DNA of 7,710 bases from an uncultured Bacteroidota bacterium (GCA_946479055.1 CAMLEX010000214.1:1-7710); one strand, 5' to 3'; counted from the first letter of the stretch, positions 1-5,635 are shown. The notes: generated from the letters alone by a model not told the origin. Made by a program: numbers and translations.

Positions 1-203
1 CCCCACCCCCGGGGGCCTTTTTGGTTTTCTCGGGCTTCGTTAATTTTTTCTGCCGGGGCGGGGGGGGCCATTGGTGGACCATCACTCCGTCAACACAAGC
101 TAATTATAGCAGAAGCGTTTTTTTGAATACTAATTCTGAGAATTTAGGCAATCAATCGAATGACAATCATAATGCTTTTTCAGTACGGTGCATCCAAGAC
201 TAA
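1..203 (+). CDS. C-terminal end of a FISUMP-domain surface protein (5' partial)
   Basis: The frame is open from the first base to the TAA at 201-203, so this is the 3' end of a longer gene. The last ~45 residues read HWWTITPSTQANYSR..., then an Asn/Ser-rich stretch, then AFSVRCIQD at the end. This is the classic end of the Fibrobacter succinogenes major paralogous domain (FISUMP; usually WWSST...GFSVRCV.D), found in large numbers of secreted or lipoprotein-type surface proteins of Bacteroidota. The function of these domains is not established. The stretch before HWW (PGAF..FSGF.NFF.RGGGG) still resembles the family's LPGG.R..G.F... segment. It is encoded by G/C homopolymers, and WWTIT in place of the usual WWTST fits one or more base-call errors. 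The family call is fairly sure from the C-terminus. The first 25 codons should not be trusted. Confidence 0.65.
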   Translation, partial: PPPGAFLVFSGFVNFFCRGGGGHWWTITPSTQANYSRSVFLNTNSENLGNQSNDNHNAFSVRCIQD

Positions 204-301
204 AAAGTGATTCTCCTGAGTTTCTTGAGAGGATGATTAATTTAACATAAGAAATGAAAAATAATTACATTAGATACTATTATTGTTTTAAACCTTAAAC
301 C

Positions 302-535
302 ATGGCAAGATTACAATACTTTGTTGTTTATCATGAAAAAGAATGGAAGATTTCATTTCAAGGAAAGCATTATGGGCCTTATAGTACTCAAAACTTAGCG
401 ACACGAGCAGCAGTTGATGCGGCGCATGCCTCTGGACAAAAAGGTCTTGATGCCCAAGTATTAATACAAAGAGAAAATAATCAGTGGAGAACTGAGTGGA
501 CTTATGGAAATGATCCTTATCCACCTAAGGGATAA
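302..535 (+). CDS. DUF2188 family small protein
   Basis: A 77-residue soluble protein with no signal peptide or membrane segment. The end, YGNDPYPPKG, is the hallmark C-terminus of DUF2188 proteins (usually SYGNDPFPPKG). The body also fits: an N-terminal strand pair with the Trp of the family's 'W.v...g' pattern (EKEWKISFQGKHYG), then an Ala-rich helix (ATRAAVDAAHASGQ), then a strand (DAQVLIQRENNQWRTEW). Family length is usually 65-80 residues, so it is complete. Its function is unknown. The ATG at 302 has no Shine-Dalgarno sequence, which is normal for Bacteroidota. It lies 98 bases after the FISUMP gene and converges with the RES gene, so it is probably transcribed alone or from the upstream gene. 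Confidence 0.85.
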   Translation: MARLQYFVVYHEKEWKISFQGKHYGPYSTQNLATRAAVDAAHASGQKGLDAQVLIQRENNQWRTEWTYGNDPYPPKG

Positions 536-570
536 TCCTAGAGAGGATTCATCAATCCGGTTAAAGGATT
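534..570. terminator. Tandem short hairpins between convergent genes
   Basis: Two 5-bp hairpins with the same arms stand in tandem: AATCC (534-538)/GGATT (545-549) and AATCC (554-558)/GGATT (566-570), followed by AAAAA. They sit exactly between the DUF2188 stop and the 3' end of the RES gene, so a bidirectional termination role is plausible. The stems are weak and there is no clean T tract on the + strand. Confidence 0.3.
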
Positions 571-600
571 AAAAACATATTTTATTTGTAAAGCCATTTT

Positions 601-1548
601 TTACTCGTACTTAATTCTTTTTAATTCAAAATTACCATCTTCATCAACACTCGATTCCATTGTAGGCATACCTGAAATGTGACGCGCATTGTTGGGATTT
701 TTAAACAACTCATATACGACTACAGTGTCTAATTTTACGTAACCCTCATCGACTATTTCTTTACTTAGGACGATGTTGATACCATGATTCTCAGTAGTTG
801 CGCTTGAATATAGAATACCGACGTCTTCACCATAAAATCTTCTGATAGCATGATAAAAGGCTGTTGTTAAAAAGTAATTATTTCTTGTGTCATTTACCTT
901 CCCTGCACATTCGGAAAAATAGCCGTAAAATAAACGACATTTCATCTGGTCATCAGCATCAAAAACTGCGTCAAGAAATATTTGAAAATAGGGAATGATG
1001 TTTTGCATGTGAATACTTTTTCTTAAGGCTTCATCATAGAATGCTAATACTACCAGTTTTATGGATTTTTGAACCATCCATCTACCAATAGTTAATGCTT
1101 TGTGCTGCCACTTGCTTTTTTTATCAAATATCTCCTTGAATGACTCTGCGATTGTTGTAACAGCGCCATTAGCATTGTCACCGGTAATAGGTGCGGCAGA
1201 ATAAAACACCTGTTCCTTATCTAAGTTGAACCTTTGTAATGTTATAAGGTGGGGTCTTTCCGAGTTGTAACTAATTTCTGATTGTTTTGAAAATAGTTTA
1301 GGTTCATTTGGTCGGGCACGTAGTAAAAAACTATTATCATATAAATGAAGAGGCAAAGGCAATCTGCAAATCAGATCATAACAAGTATCTTCCAAAAATT
1401 GAAACGAAGGATCATCCTTTTTAACTTCGTTTTTTAGTGAAGAAATTAATAAATCGATTGTTTCCACTGAACTGTTAACCTTCATCTTTAATTCCTTTCC
1501 ATCTTTAGTTAGCTGGTCAAGAGTAAAAATTCCGAATTTGTTTTTCAT
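601..1548 (-). CDS. RES-domain protein (putative NAD+-degrading toxin-like enzyme)
   Basis: A 315-residue soluble protein. Residues ~75-283 fit the RES fold (PF08808; ADP-ribosyltransferase-like, and several members consume NAD+ as toxins of Xre-RES pairs). The RES signature blocks appear in order: FLLRARP (Arg77/Arg79), EISY (91-94), QRFN (105-108, in the place of the usual GR.N), VFYSAAP (Tyr116), an Ala/Thr-rich helix with Glu135, TIGRW (153-157), then GILYSSATTENHGINIVL (244-261), matching the conserved G(I/L)xYPS......N(V/L)AL end of the domain. The first 60 residues are a charged helical extension absent from minimal RES toxins. No Xre-type antitoxin ORF lies next to it, so it may be a stand-alone RES enzyme. 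The ATG at 1548 is preceded 17 bases upstream by a good -7 promoter box. Family assignment is fairly confident; catalytic activity is inferred. Confidence 0.7.
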   Translation of the reverse strand: MKNKFGIFTLDQLTKDGKELKMKVNSSVETIDLLISSLKNEVKKDDPSFQFLEDTCYDLICRLPLPLHLYDNSFLLRARPNEPKLFSKQSEISYNSERPHLITLQRFNLDKEQVFYSAAPITGDNANGAVTTIAESFKEIFDKKSKWQHKALTIGRWMVQKSIKLVVLAFYDEALRKSIHMQNIIPYFQIFLDAVFDADDQMKCRLFYGYFSECAGKVNDTRNNYFLTTAFYHAIRRFYGEDVGILYSSATTENHGINIVLSKEIVDEGYVKLDTVVVYELFKNPNNARHISGMPTMESSVDEDGNFELKRIKYE

Positions 1549-1565
1549 GAGAATTTTTTTAAATG

Positions 1566-1573
1566 CAAATTTA
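1566..1573 (-). promoter_or_regulatory. Bacteroidota -7 promoter box for the RES gene
   Basis: Read on the minus strand this is TAAATTTG, an exact match to the Bacteroidota -7 consensus TAnnTTTG. It ends 17 bases before the RES start codon, implying a very short 5' leader. No convincing -33 TTG was found at the usual spacing. Confidence 0.45.
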
Positions 1574-1660
1574 CCAGTAAAACAATTGATTTAGACTAGT
1601 ATAATGTTTTTTGAGCAGTCACTTCGCAAATGCTGAATAGTCTCCCAATAAGCGACTGAT

Positions 1661-1724
1661 GTTTCGCCAGTAACACTTTGTGTAAGCAAAAGCTCTTTGC
1701 AGCGAAACCTTGTAATTCATTACA
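1661..1724. repeat. Nested inverted repeats (branched hairpin) upstream of the RES gene
   Basis: This lies in the 315-base gap 1549-1863, which has no gene. GTTTCGC (1661-1667) pairs with GCGAAAC (1702-1708). Enclosed between them are two smaller hairpins, ACAC/GTGT (1673-1676/1680-1683) and GCAAA/TTTGC (1686-1690/1696-1700), giving a three-way-junction shape. Directly after comes TGTAAT-TC-ATTACA (1711-1724). The rest of the gap shows nothing recognisable apart from the 19-base repeat that follows. Confidence 0.5.
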
Positions 1725-1732
1725 GAACGACG

Positions 1733-1751
1733 AAGAGTGCGACGCAACAGA
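1733..1751 (+). repeat. Dispersed 19-base repeat, copy A
   Basis: AAGAGTGCGACGCAACAGA occurs here and again, identically, at 2980-2998 in the same orientation. Both copies lie in gene-free DNA on the start-codon side of minus-strand genes, and both follow an inverted repeat that begins TGT and ends ACA (1711-1724 here). Confidence 0.7.
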
Positions 1752-1863
1752 GGGGAAAGGGATTAATTAATGCGGATGTTTCTAAGTGAACCGGGCACAA
1801 GTGAAGGTCGGTTAAGGTAGATAGTTTATAAAAACAGAACACTTGCGCCAACGGGTTTTACAT

Positions 1864-2538
1864 TTATTTCTTTATTGGCGGAGGCGGTAATTTTTTAGAT
1901 TCTTCTTCAGTGAACATACCCCAGTATTGAATTTTCCCTTTATAAAACAAAAAGGTCTTATTTGGATCCAAGAAATCACCGAAGATAAAATATTGATTAG
2001 GGTCGTTGTTCTTTAATTTAATATACAAAGGCCAGTAGTTGGAAACTGAATGTTCTGTAATTGGACCGCTTACACTACGCCATTTATCAACCACCCAAAC
2101 AAAATGGGGGCGTGCAAATGAAACAAAGCCAGCTCCTGGATCATAATAGCGATGCATATCAGAAGAATCAGCAAAAACAAAAGGATTAATCCAAGGACCT
2201 TTCAGCGGAGCCACGATAAGTGTAACATGATTACCGACTGTATCAAAAACATAAAATATATTATTTTTCTCAGATATTGTATCGCCGTAAAAATTATTGT
2301 TTATAATAAAAGCTGTTTGCCCACCTTTTTGATTAGTGGAGTTTACATTTATCATGTAACTTTTATTACTTAACCCATACTTGTTTAGTAGTTTTTCAAA
2401 ATCTTTTTTAAATGCTAATGTATCAGTTTGTGAAAAAGAGTAATTAAATAAGCAAACAAAAAAGCTAGTAATTATTGTTGATTTGGTTAGCAGTTTGTCC
2501 ACCCGACTGATTATTTGAAGTAACGTTAACTTGCACAT
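1864..2538 (-). CDS. Secreted protein of unknown function with NQxGGQTA motif
   Basis: I do not recognise the family. The ATG at 2538 gives 224 residues. An internal GTG at 2502 would give 212 and a more compact signal peptide (MDKLLTK, then a hydrophobic run ending NYSFSQ), so the true start may be the GTG. Export is well supported either way. After the signal peptide come a Lys-rich helix, then INVNSTNQKGGQTAFIINNN (63-82), then a ~130-residue beta-rich, aromatic-rich domain (VTLIVAPLKGPW, PHFVWVVDKW, NQYFIFGDFLDP) and a Pro/Lys tail. The NQxGGQTA...INNN segment is nearly repeated at the end of the upstream protein (14 of 21 positions identical by eye). The 5' end overlaps that gene in another frame by 74 bases (38 if GTG), so the two are probably one transcript. 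The 3' end is followed by the structured gap 1549-1863. Confidence 0.65.
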   Translation of the reverse strand: MCKLTLLQIISRVDKLLTKSTIITSFFVCLFNYSFSQTDTLAFKKDFEKLLNKYGLSNKSYMINVNSTNQKGGQTAFIINNNFYGDTISEKNNIFYVFDTVGNHVTLIVAPLKGPWINPFVFADSSDMHRYYDPGAGFVSFARPHFVWVVDKWRSVSGPITEHSVSNYWPLYIKLKNNDPNQYFIFGDFLDPNKTFLFYKGKIQYWGMFTEEESKKLPPPPIKK

Positions 2539-2875
2539 CTTTTTTCTGATTTGAAGTTGGTTGGTTTATATATTTTAGAACTGTATCCTTTTTATTTATA
2601 GAATCAGTCTTTTCGACTATTTGATTATAAACATTATTCTCGACTTTTATGTCACCTTGTGAATTATAATTGTTGATTAAACCACTATCAACTTTTTGCT
2701 CTTTAATATTTTGAACTCCATCACCTTTCATTCCTCCGGATGATTTATTTATCATCCAACCGACAAAAATGCTTGCTATTAAAAAAACTCCTCCGATAAT
2801 TTGGCTCCTCATGGAGTAAATGCCAGATACTTTGGCTGTCTTTTCTCCAGAAGATAACTTTTTCACTTTTGCCAT
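2465..2875 (-). CDS. Membrane-anchored protein of unknown function ending in NQxGGQTA motif
   Basis: I do not recognise the family. The ATG at 2875 (MAKVKKLSSGEK...) is chosen over a GTG at 2905 because that GTG overlaps the -7 promoter box and would start the protein inside the promoter. The product is 136 residues: a basic N-terminus, one membrane segment (IIGGVFLIASIFVGW), then a ~90-residue hydrophilic Asn/Gln/Lys-rich tail without compact-domain character. It stops immediately after a VNVTS-NNQSGGQTA-NQINNNY segment that closely matches residues 63-83 of the downstream secreted protein. Ending on this motif suggests either a protein whose last element is the motif or one truncated just after it. 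Overlap with the downstream gene suggests translational coupling. Confidence 0.65.
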   Translation of the reverse strand: MAKVKKLSSGEKTAKVSGIYSMRSQIIGGVFLIASIFVGWMINKSSGGMKGDGVQNIKEQKVDSGLINNYNSQGDIKVENNVYNQIVEKTDSINKKDTVLKYINQPTSNQKKDVQVNVTSNNQSGGQTANQINNNY

Positions 2876-2904
2876 GATGTAAGAATTTGGTTTTGTTAAA
2901 GACA

Positions 2905-2912
2905 CAAATTTA
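2905..2912 (-). promoter_or_regulatory. Bacteroidota -7 promoter box for the 2875/2538 gene pair
   Basis: Minus-strand TAAATTTG, an exact TAnnTTTG match, ends 30 bases before the ATG at 2875. It is the same octamer as before the RES gene. Its position decides the start codon of the membrane protein. No clear -33 element was seen. Confidence 0.5.
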
Positions 2913-2979
2913 CTGGATTGTTAAATGGAAATAGCCTTTCACATGGATTTGTATTTGCTCATCTGTGTTACTGCAGTAC

Positions 2980-2998
2980 AAGAGTGCGACGCAACAGA
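2980..2998 (+). repeat. Dispersed 19-base repeat, copy B
   Basis: Identical to 1733-1751. It directly follows TGTTACTGCAGTACA (2966-2980, built on the palindrome TACTGCAGTA), paralleling the TGT...ACA inverted repeat in front of copy A. Confidence 0.7.
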
Positions 2999-3111
2999 CG
3001 ATGATAGTAGCAATGCAGCTGGGTAAATAGTCTTTGAACTGCTTTTTACGTTTTTTTTTGATGCAGTCGAAAATGGTCAAGTTATTTCAATAACGCCCTT
3101 TCCAACAAACC

Positions 3112-3150
3112 AAGCTGCCGCCGCCTGCTCTCTGCGGCGGCAGCTTTTTT
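3112..3150 (+). terminator. Strong intrinsic terminator hairpin
   Basis: AAGCTGCCGCCGC (3112-3124) pairs perfectly over 13 bp with GCGGCGGCAGCTT (3134-3146) around a 9-base loop, then T6 (3145-3150). It is a textbook terminator for + strand transcription, yet no + gene precedes it. For the minus strand it begins 9 bases after the stop of the MutS-I-like gene but is followed only by a broken T tract (TTGGTTTGTTGG), so it may serve as that gene's terminator less perfectly. Confidence 0.8.
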
Positions 3151-3154
3151 GGCT

Positions 3155-3436
3155 TTATATCCTGTCGCATACTGCTACTTTGTAGCCTCCTTTTACAAGT
3201 TTATTTAGTACCATGTCTAACTGGTGAAATGGAAATATACATTGCCATTCCTCTTGCAAGCATGGAGTAATTTCCAAAGAAGTTATCATTTGCATGATCT
3301 CTGCGTCTTTGTTGAGGACTAAATAATTGTCATCTATCCTTAATAACACTATAGCTTCTTTATACTTCTGTTTTATAAATCTCCAGGTCTTTATTGTGTC
3401 AGGATTTATTTCTATTGGGTTGTTAGAGTTGTTCAT
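3155..3436 (-). CDS. Stand-alone MutS domain I-like protein
   Basis: A 93-residue protein covering a degenerate MutS N-terminal (mismatch recognition) domain and nothing else. The pattern runs in order: a helix 'K..Y.EAIVLLRI', the position of the family's GDFYE, 'DAE...L.IT', the position of 'MAGIPYHA' (here IFPFHQLD), and a strong end LNKLVKGGYKVAVCDRI matching MutS 'L.KLV..G..VAICEQ'. In MutS the Phe and Glu of DFYE stack on and read the mismatch. Here the same place reads DDNYL, so both residues are gone and repair-type mismatch sensing is unlikely. Small MutS-I-like modules occur on Bacteroidota conjugative elements; their role is unknown. It starts 55 bases after the DUF932 gene stops and is probably co-transcribed with it. 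Confidence 0.7.
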   Translation of the reverse strand: MNNSNNPIEINPDTIKTWRFIKQKYKEAIVLLRIDDNYLVLNKDAEIMQMITSLEITPCLQEEWQCIFPFHQLDMVLNKLVKGGYKVAVCDRI

Positions 3437-3491
3437 AAACGCTGCGCACCTTTTTATCCGGCTGCGCCCCCGGTTTTAGATTAAGCATTAG

Positions 3492-4535
3492 TTAATTGTT
3501 CCTCATAAAATCTATGCACAGATCAAAAGCTCTTTGTGTCTTTAGCAAACCATTTCCGTAGATAATAGATTTTAGTCTTGCTTCATCATCTTTGTAATGC
3601 CTCACATTTTGAAAATATCCGGTAACCGCATTGTACGCGCCAAATAAAGTTCCCTTTGTTGTCTCCTGCTGCTGGCTGGGATTGGTCATTGCATATTCAA
3701 AAGCGGTATCACAAATGTTTTTAAAACAGGTTGATAACGTATCGTCTTTTTCTGCCTGTATATTCTGCAATACTTCTTTATTGGGCACCATTGCCAGTTG
3801 TATCAATTTCTTTAATTGAGGATCTGTTATTTTAATAGTTGCCCACCTGTTAAATATTTGTTCCAGTTCATAAGAAAGTTTATTGCTGATACCCATAACC
3901 ACGTGGGCTTGTTCTAATCTCTCTTTTGCTCCTAATGTATGCCGGATTTTTACACTGTTACTTTGGTTTCGAAGTGCTGCGTTTAAGGTATTGTTGCAAA
4001 CAATTCTTACGGGCGTAAAGGCTGCAGTGATGCTTCCATATCCATCATGCGAAGTAGTTAAAAATAAATACTGCTCAATCAAATCATCCTTGCCCACTTT
4101 TATATAACCCGGTAGTTTAGCAGTAATAAATATGCGTTCACCTTTACCCAATGCGCCGGCTGTTTCATATTGCATACCATCACCACCTACTATTGCATCA
4201 AAAAAAGAAAATGCATCAGTGTTTTGTATTACTTCATATTCTTTTCCAACTACGCCCAATACCTGTTCTGTATCCGTGCGGATTGTTGCATAATAATCCG
4301 GCACTATTATTTCAGGTATTTTTATTTCTGTGTCTTCATTGGCTGCTTCGTTTTCATTGTCGTAGGTAAACAACTTTCTTTTTTCTACTGTGTAATCAAG
4401 CCCTGCATATTTAATAGCTTCCGCACTGGTAGGATAGTCCTGCACTATCTGCCCAAGCCCATGCCATGCTTTTTCTCTTACACTGAAGAAACTGTACTTA
4501 CCTGTTTTGCTGTTTTGATTAAGATTGTGTGACAT
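3492..4535 (-). CDS. DUF932 family (phage/plasmid-like protein, TIGR03299 type)
   Basis: A 347-residue protein from the ATG at 4535 (MSHNLNQN...). The reading frame stays open 56 codons further upstream, but those residues are low in family character and arise from the A/T-rich leader, so they are excluded. Family landmarks are clear: AWHGLG at 23-28, PTSAEA...AGLDYTVEKR (35-53), a central beta-rich region, TPVRIVCNNTLNAAL (174-188), a long helical middle, and GTLFGAYNAVTGYFQ near the C-terminus (295-309). These match the DUF932/TIGR03299 proteins encoded on plasmids, phages and integrative elements. Length is typical, with no frameshift. Biochemical function is not established. It is followed by the MutS-I-like gene and preceded by an inverted-repeat-rich gap, supporting mobile-element origin. 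Confidence 0.9.
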   Translation of the reverse strand: MSHNLNQNSKTGKYSFFSVREKAWHGLGQIVQDYPTSAEAIKYAGLDYTVEKRKLFTYDNENEAANEDTEIKIPEIIVPDYYATIRTDTEQVLGVVGKEYEVIQNTDAFSFFDAIVGGDGMQYETAGALGKGERIFITAKLPGYIKVGKDDLIEQYLFLTTSHDGYGSITAAFTPVRIVCNNTLNAALRNQSNSVKIRHTLGAKERLEQAHVVMGISNKLSYELEQIFNRWATIKITDPQLKKLIQLAMVPNKEVLQNIQAEKDDTLSTCFKNICDTAFEYAMTNPSQQQETTKGTLFGAYNAVTGYFQNVRHYKDDEARLKSIIYGNGLLKTQRAFDLCIDFMRNN

Positions 4536-4606
4536 AATTGATAAAGTTTTAATGAGGAAAAAAATGTTTTCAAAAGAAAAAATGGAAAAAAAGAAAGCAC
4601 TGGTAA

Positions 4607-4727
4607 TAGCGCCCGGCCAGTTGGCCAAAAGGAATGCGGAATAAATGAGGGGGCTGTGCGGTGGAGTTGTGTTTATGCCGAACCGTTTTGGCCGGCTTAG
4701 CATCAGATATAAAAATGCCGGGCGCTA
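4607..4727. repeat. Large interrupted inverted repeat upstream of the DUF932 gene
   Basis: This lies in the 361-base gap 4536-4896. TAGCGCCCGGC (4607-4617) is mirrored perfectly by GCCGGGCGCTA (4717-4727). Inside it, GGCCAAAA (4623-4630) is mirrored by TTTTGGCC (4686-4693), and the left arm also holds the small hairpin GGCCA-GT-TGGCC (4615-4626). The arms are GC-rich in otherwise AT-rich DNA. It could be a protein-binding control region, a transfer or replication origin, or a relic of an insertion; the sequence alone does not say which. Confidence 0.6.
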
Positions 4728-4752
4728 ATTTCGATTTCGCTTTTAGCCATTT

Positions 4753-4802
4753 TGTTTTGCAAAACAGATAATTGTTGTAATCTTTTCAGCTGATAAATCA
4801 GC
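4753..4802. repeat. Two palindromes in the gap before DUF932
   Basis: TGTTTTGCAAAACA (4753-4766) is a perfect 14-base palindrome, and GCTGAT-AA-ATCAGC (4789-4802) is a 6-bp inverted repeat. Symmetric sites of this size often bind dimeric regulators. They lie between the regulator-like gene ending at 4897 and the DUF932 gene. The remainder of the gap to 4896 is purine-rich on the + strand and shows nothing else. Confidence 0.5.
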
Positions 4803-4896
4803 CGACCTATCAAGCCTTCTTTTTTTTGAGATAGAAATAAAGATGGTAGGAGAGAGCAGAATTTGAAAAAGCATTTAAGGTTATAGAGGCTGCTTT

Positions 4897-5466
4897 TTAT
4901 TTCTTTCGCATTTCAAGCCCCATCTCGGCCAATAGTTCTCTCAAAATATTTAGTGTTTTCTGTCCCATATCAGGTTGTAGCAGTAGTCGTTTTTCAGTCC
5001 ATTGCATCAGGTCGCCAATAGTTTTAATTTCTGCATGTTTTAAAACATGCGAAAGCCTTACATCAAGGTTAAGGGTTTCGAGAGGTTGATTAAGCACAGC
5101 CATATCTCCTGGCTCTTTTCTTTTAGGAGGAAGCAATCCAAAGCGCTGTTTATACGCCATATTTTCTGCTCGCAGATTTTCATTTTCTGTTTTTAGTTCA
5201 GATAGCGTTTTAAGTTCAGGCATGCTTTCTAATAGTCTCTGCACTATCCGGGCAATGGCCCTATTCTTTAAAAAATTTACTCGTGCCTTTGTTATTTGAT
5301 AATGGTCGCTAATTTCCTTTATTGTCTTTTTGTGCCGGTAGAATAATATAAAAACCTCGTTGGCTCTGCCTTTAAATCCAAATAGGTTCTGCATTTGCGG
5401 TTCCGCTGCCGTGATAAACATTTTTCTGAATAGCAACAGCAGTTTTACCCTTCCTGTATCTTTCAT
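4897..5466 (-). CDS. Hybrid regulator: sigma-4-like HTH + coiled coil + RNA polymerase alpha-CTD-like domain
   Basis: A 189-residue soluble protein in three parts. Residues ~30-78 form a helix-turn-helix in the style of sigma-factor region 4 (ANEVFILFYRHKKTIKEISDHYQITKARVNFLKNRAIARI). Residues ~82-108 are a Leu/Glu-rich coiled coil (LKTENENLRAEN). Residues ~125-186 closely follow the RpoA C-terminal domain: NQPLETLNLDVRLSHVLKHA, then IKTIGDLMQWTE, then MGQKTLNILRELLAEMGLEM. Against the E. coli alpha-CTD, the key UP-element arginine (R265) is kept as Arg137, G296 as Gly168 and K298 as Lys170, while N268 is His140, S299 is Thr171 and E302 is Ile, so minor-groove binding may be retained in altered form. 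It is not RpoA itself, because the alpha N-terminal assembly domain is absent. It precedes DUF932 on the same strand and may control that region or the host polymerase. Confidence 0.7.
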   Translation of the reverse strand: MKDTGRVKLLLLFRKMFITAAEPQMQNLFGFKGRANEVFILFYRHKKTIKEISDHYQITKARVNFLKNRAIARIVQRLLESMPELKTLSELKTENENLRAENMAYKQRFGLLPPKRKEPGDMAVLNQPLETLNLDVRLSHVLKHAEIKTIGDLMQWTEKRLLLQPDMGQKTLNILRELLAEMGLEMRKK

Positions 5467-5596
5467 TTTGTACCTGGTTTAATGAAGTAAACAAATGAAG
5501 TTTTAAAGTTAAAGGAGCTCTTGCTTGACAGTATTTCTTTTATGCTAATTAGCTAAATCCATGTTCGAATGGGAGCATTCAATGTGCCAGGAGAAG

Positions 5597-5628
5597 CAGT
5601 CCATAGTCAACAGTCGATAGTCCATAGT
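5597..5628 (+). repeat. Tandem microrepeat (C/T)AGTC(C/G)ATAGT
   Basis: Three overlapping or adjacent copies of an 11-base unit: CAGTCCATAGT (5597-5607), CAGTCGATAGT (5611-5621) and TAGTCCATAGT (5618-5628). They lie just before a terminator in gene-free DNA. Unit spacing is irregular and there is no evidence of a CRISPR array. Confidence 0.6.
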
Positions 5629-5635
5629 AAGCGAG

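Noticed and set aside
288..524. Minus-strand frame opposite the DUF2188 gene
   Set aside because: Shadow of a gene with a clear family signature.
2152..2373. Plus-strand frame opposite the secreted protein gene
   Set aside because: Antisense shadow without protein features.
3631..4532. Several + strand frames opposite DUF932 (3631-3819, 3883-4107, 4151-4369, 4170-4532)
   Set aside because: Antisense shadows of a well-supported gene, rich in Cys/Phe/His with no domain pattern.
4552..4644. 30-codon + strand ORF MRKKMFSKEK...KRNAE opposite the DUF932 leader
   Set aside because: Short, Lys-rich because of A-runs, and ends inside the inverted repeat; no independent support for translation.
4536..4703. 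N-terminal extension of the DUF932 frame
   Set aside because: The extra 56 residues come from the A/T-rich leader and the inverted repeat. Family similarity begins after the ATG at 4535.
5561..5580. GTTCGAAT resembling a tRNA T-loop
   Set aside because: The flanking bases do not form a T-stem and no acceptor or anticodon arms are present.
5597..5628. Possible CRISPR-like repeats
   Set aside because: The units are 11 bases, overlapping and without spacers.
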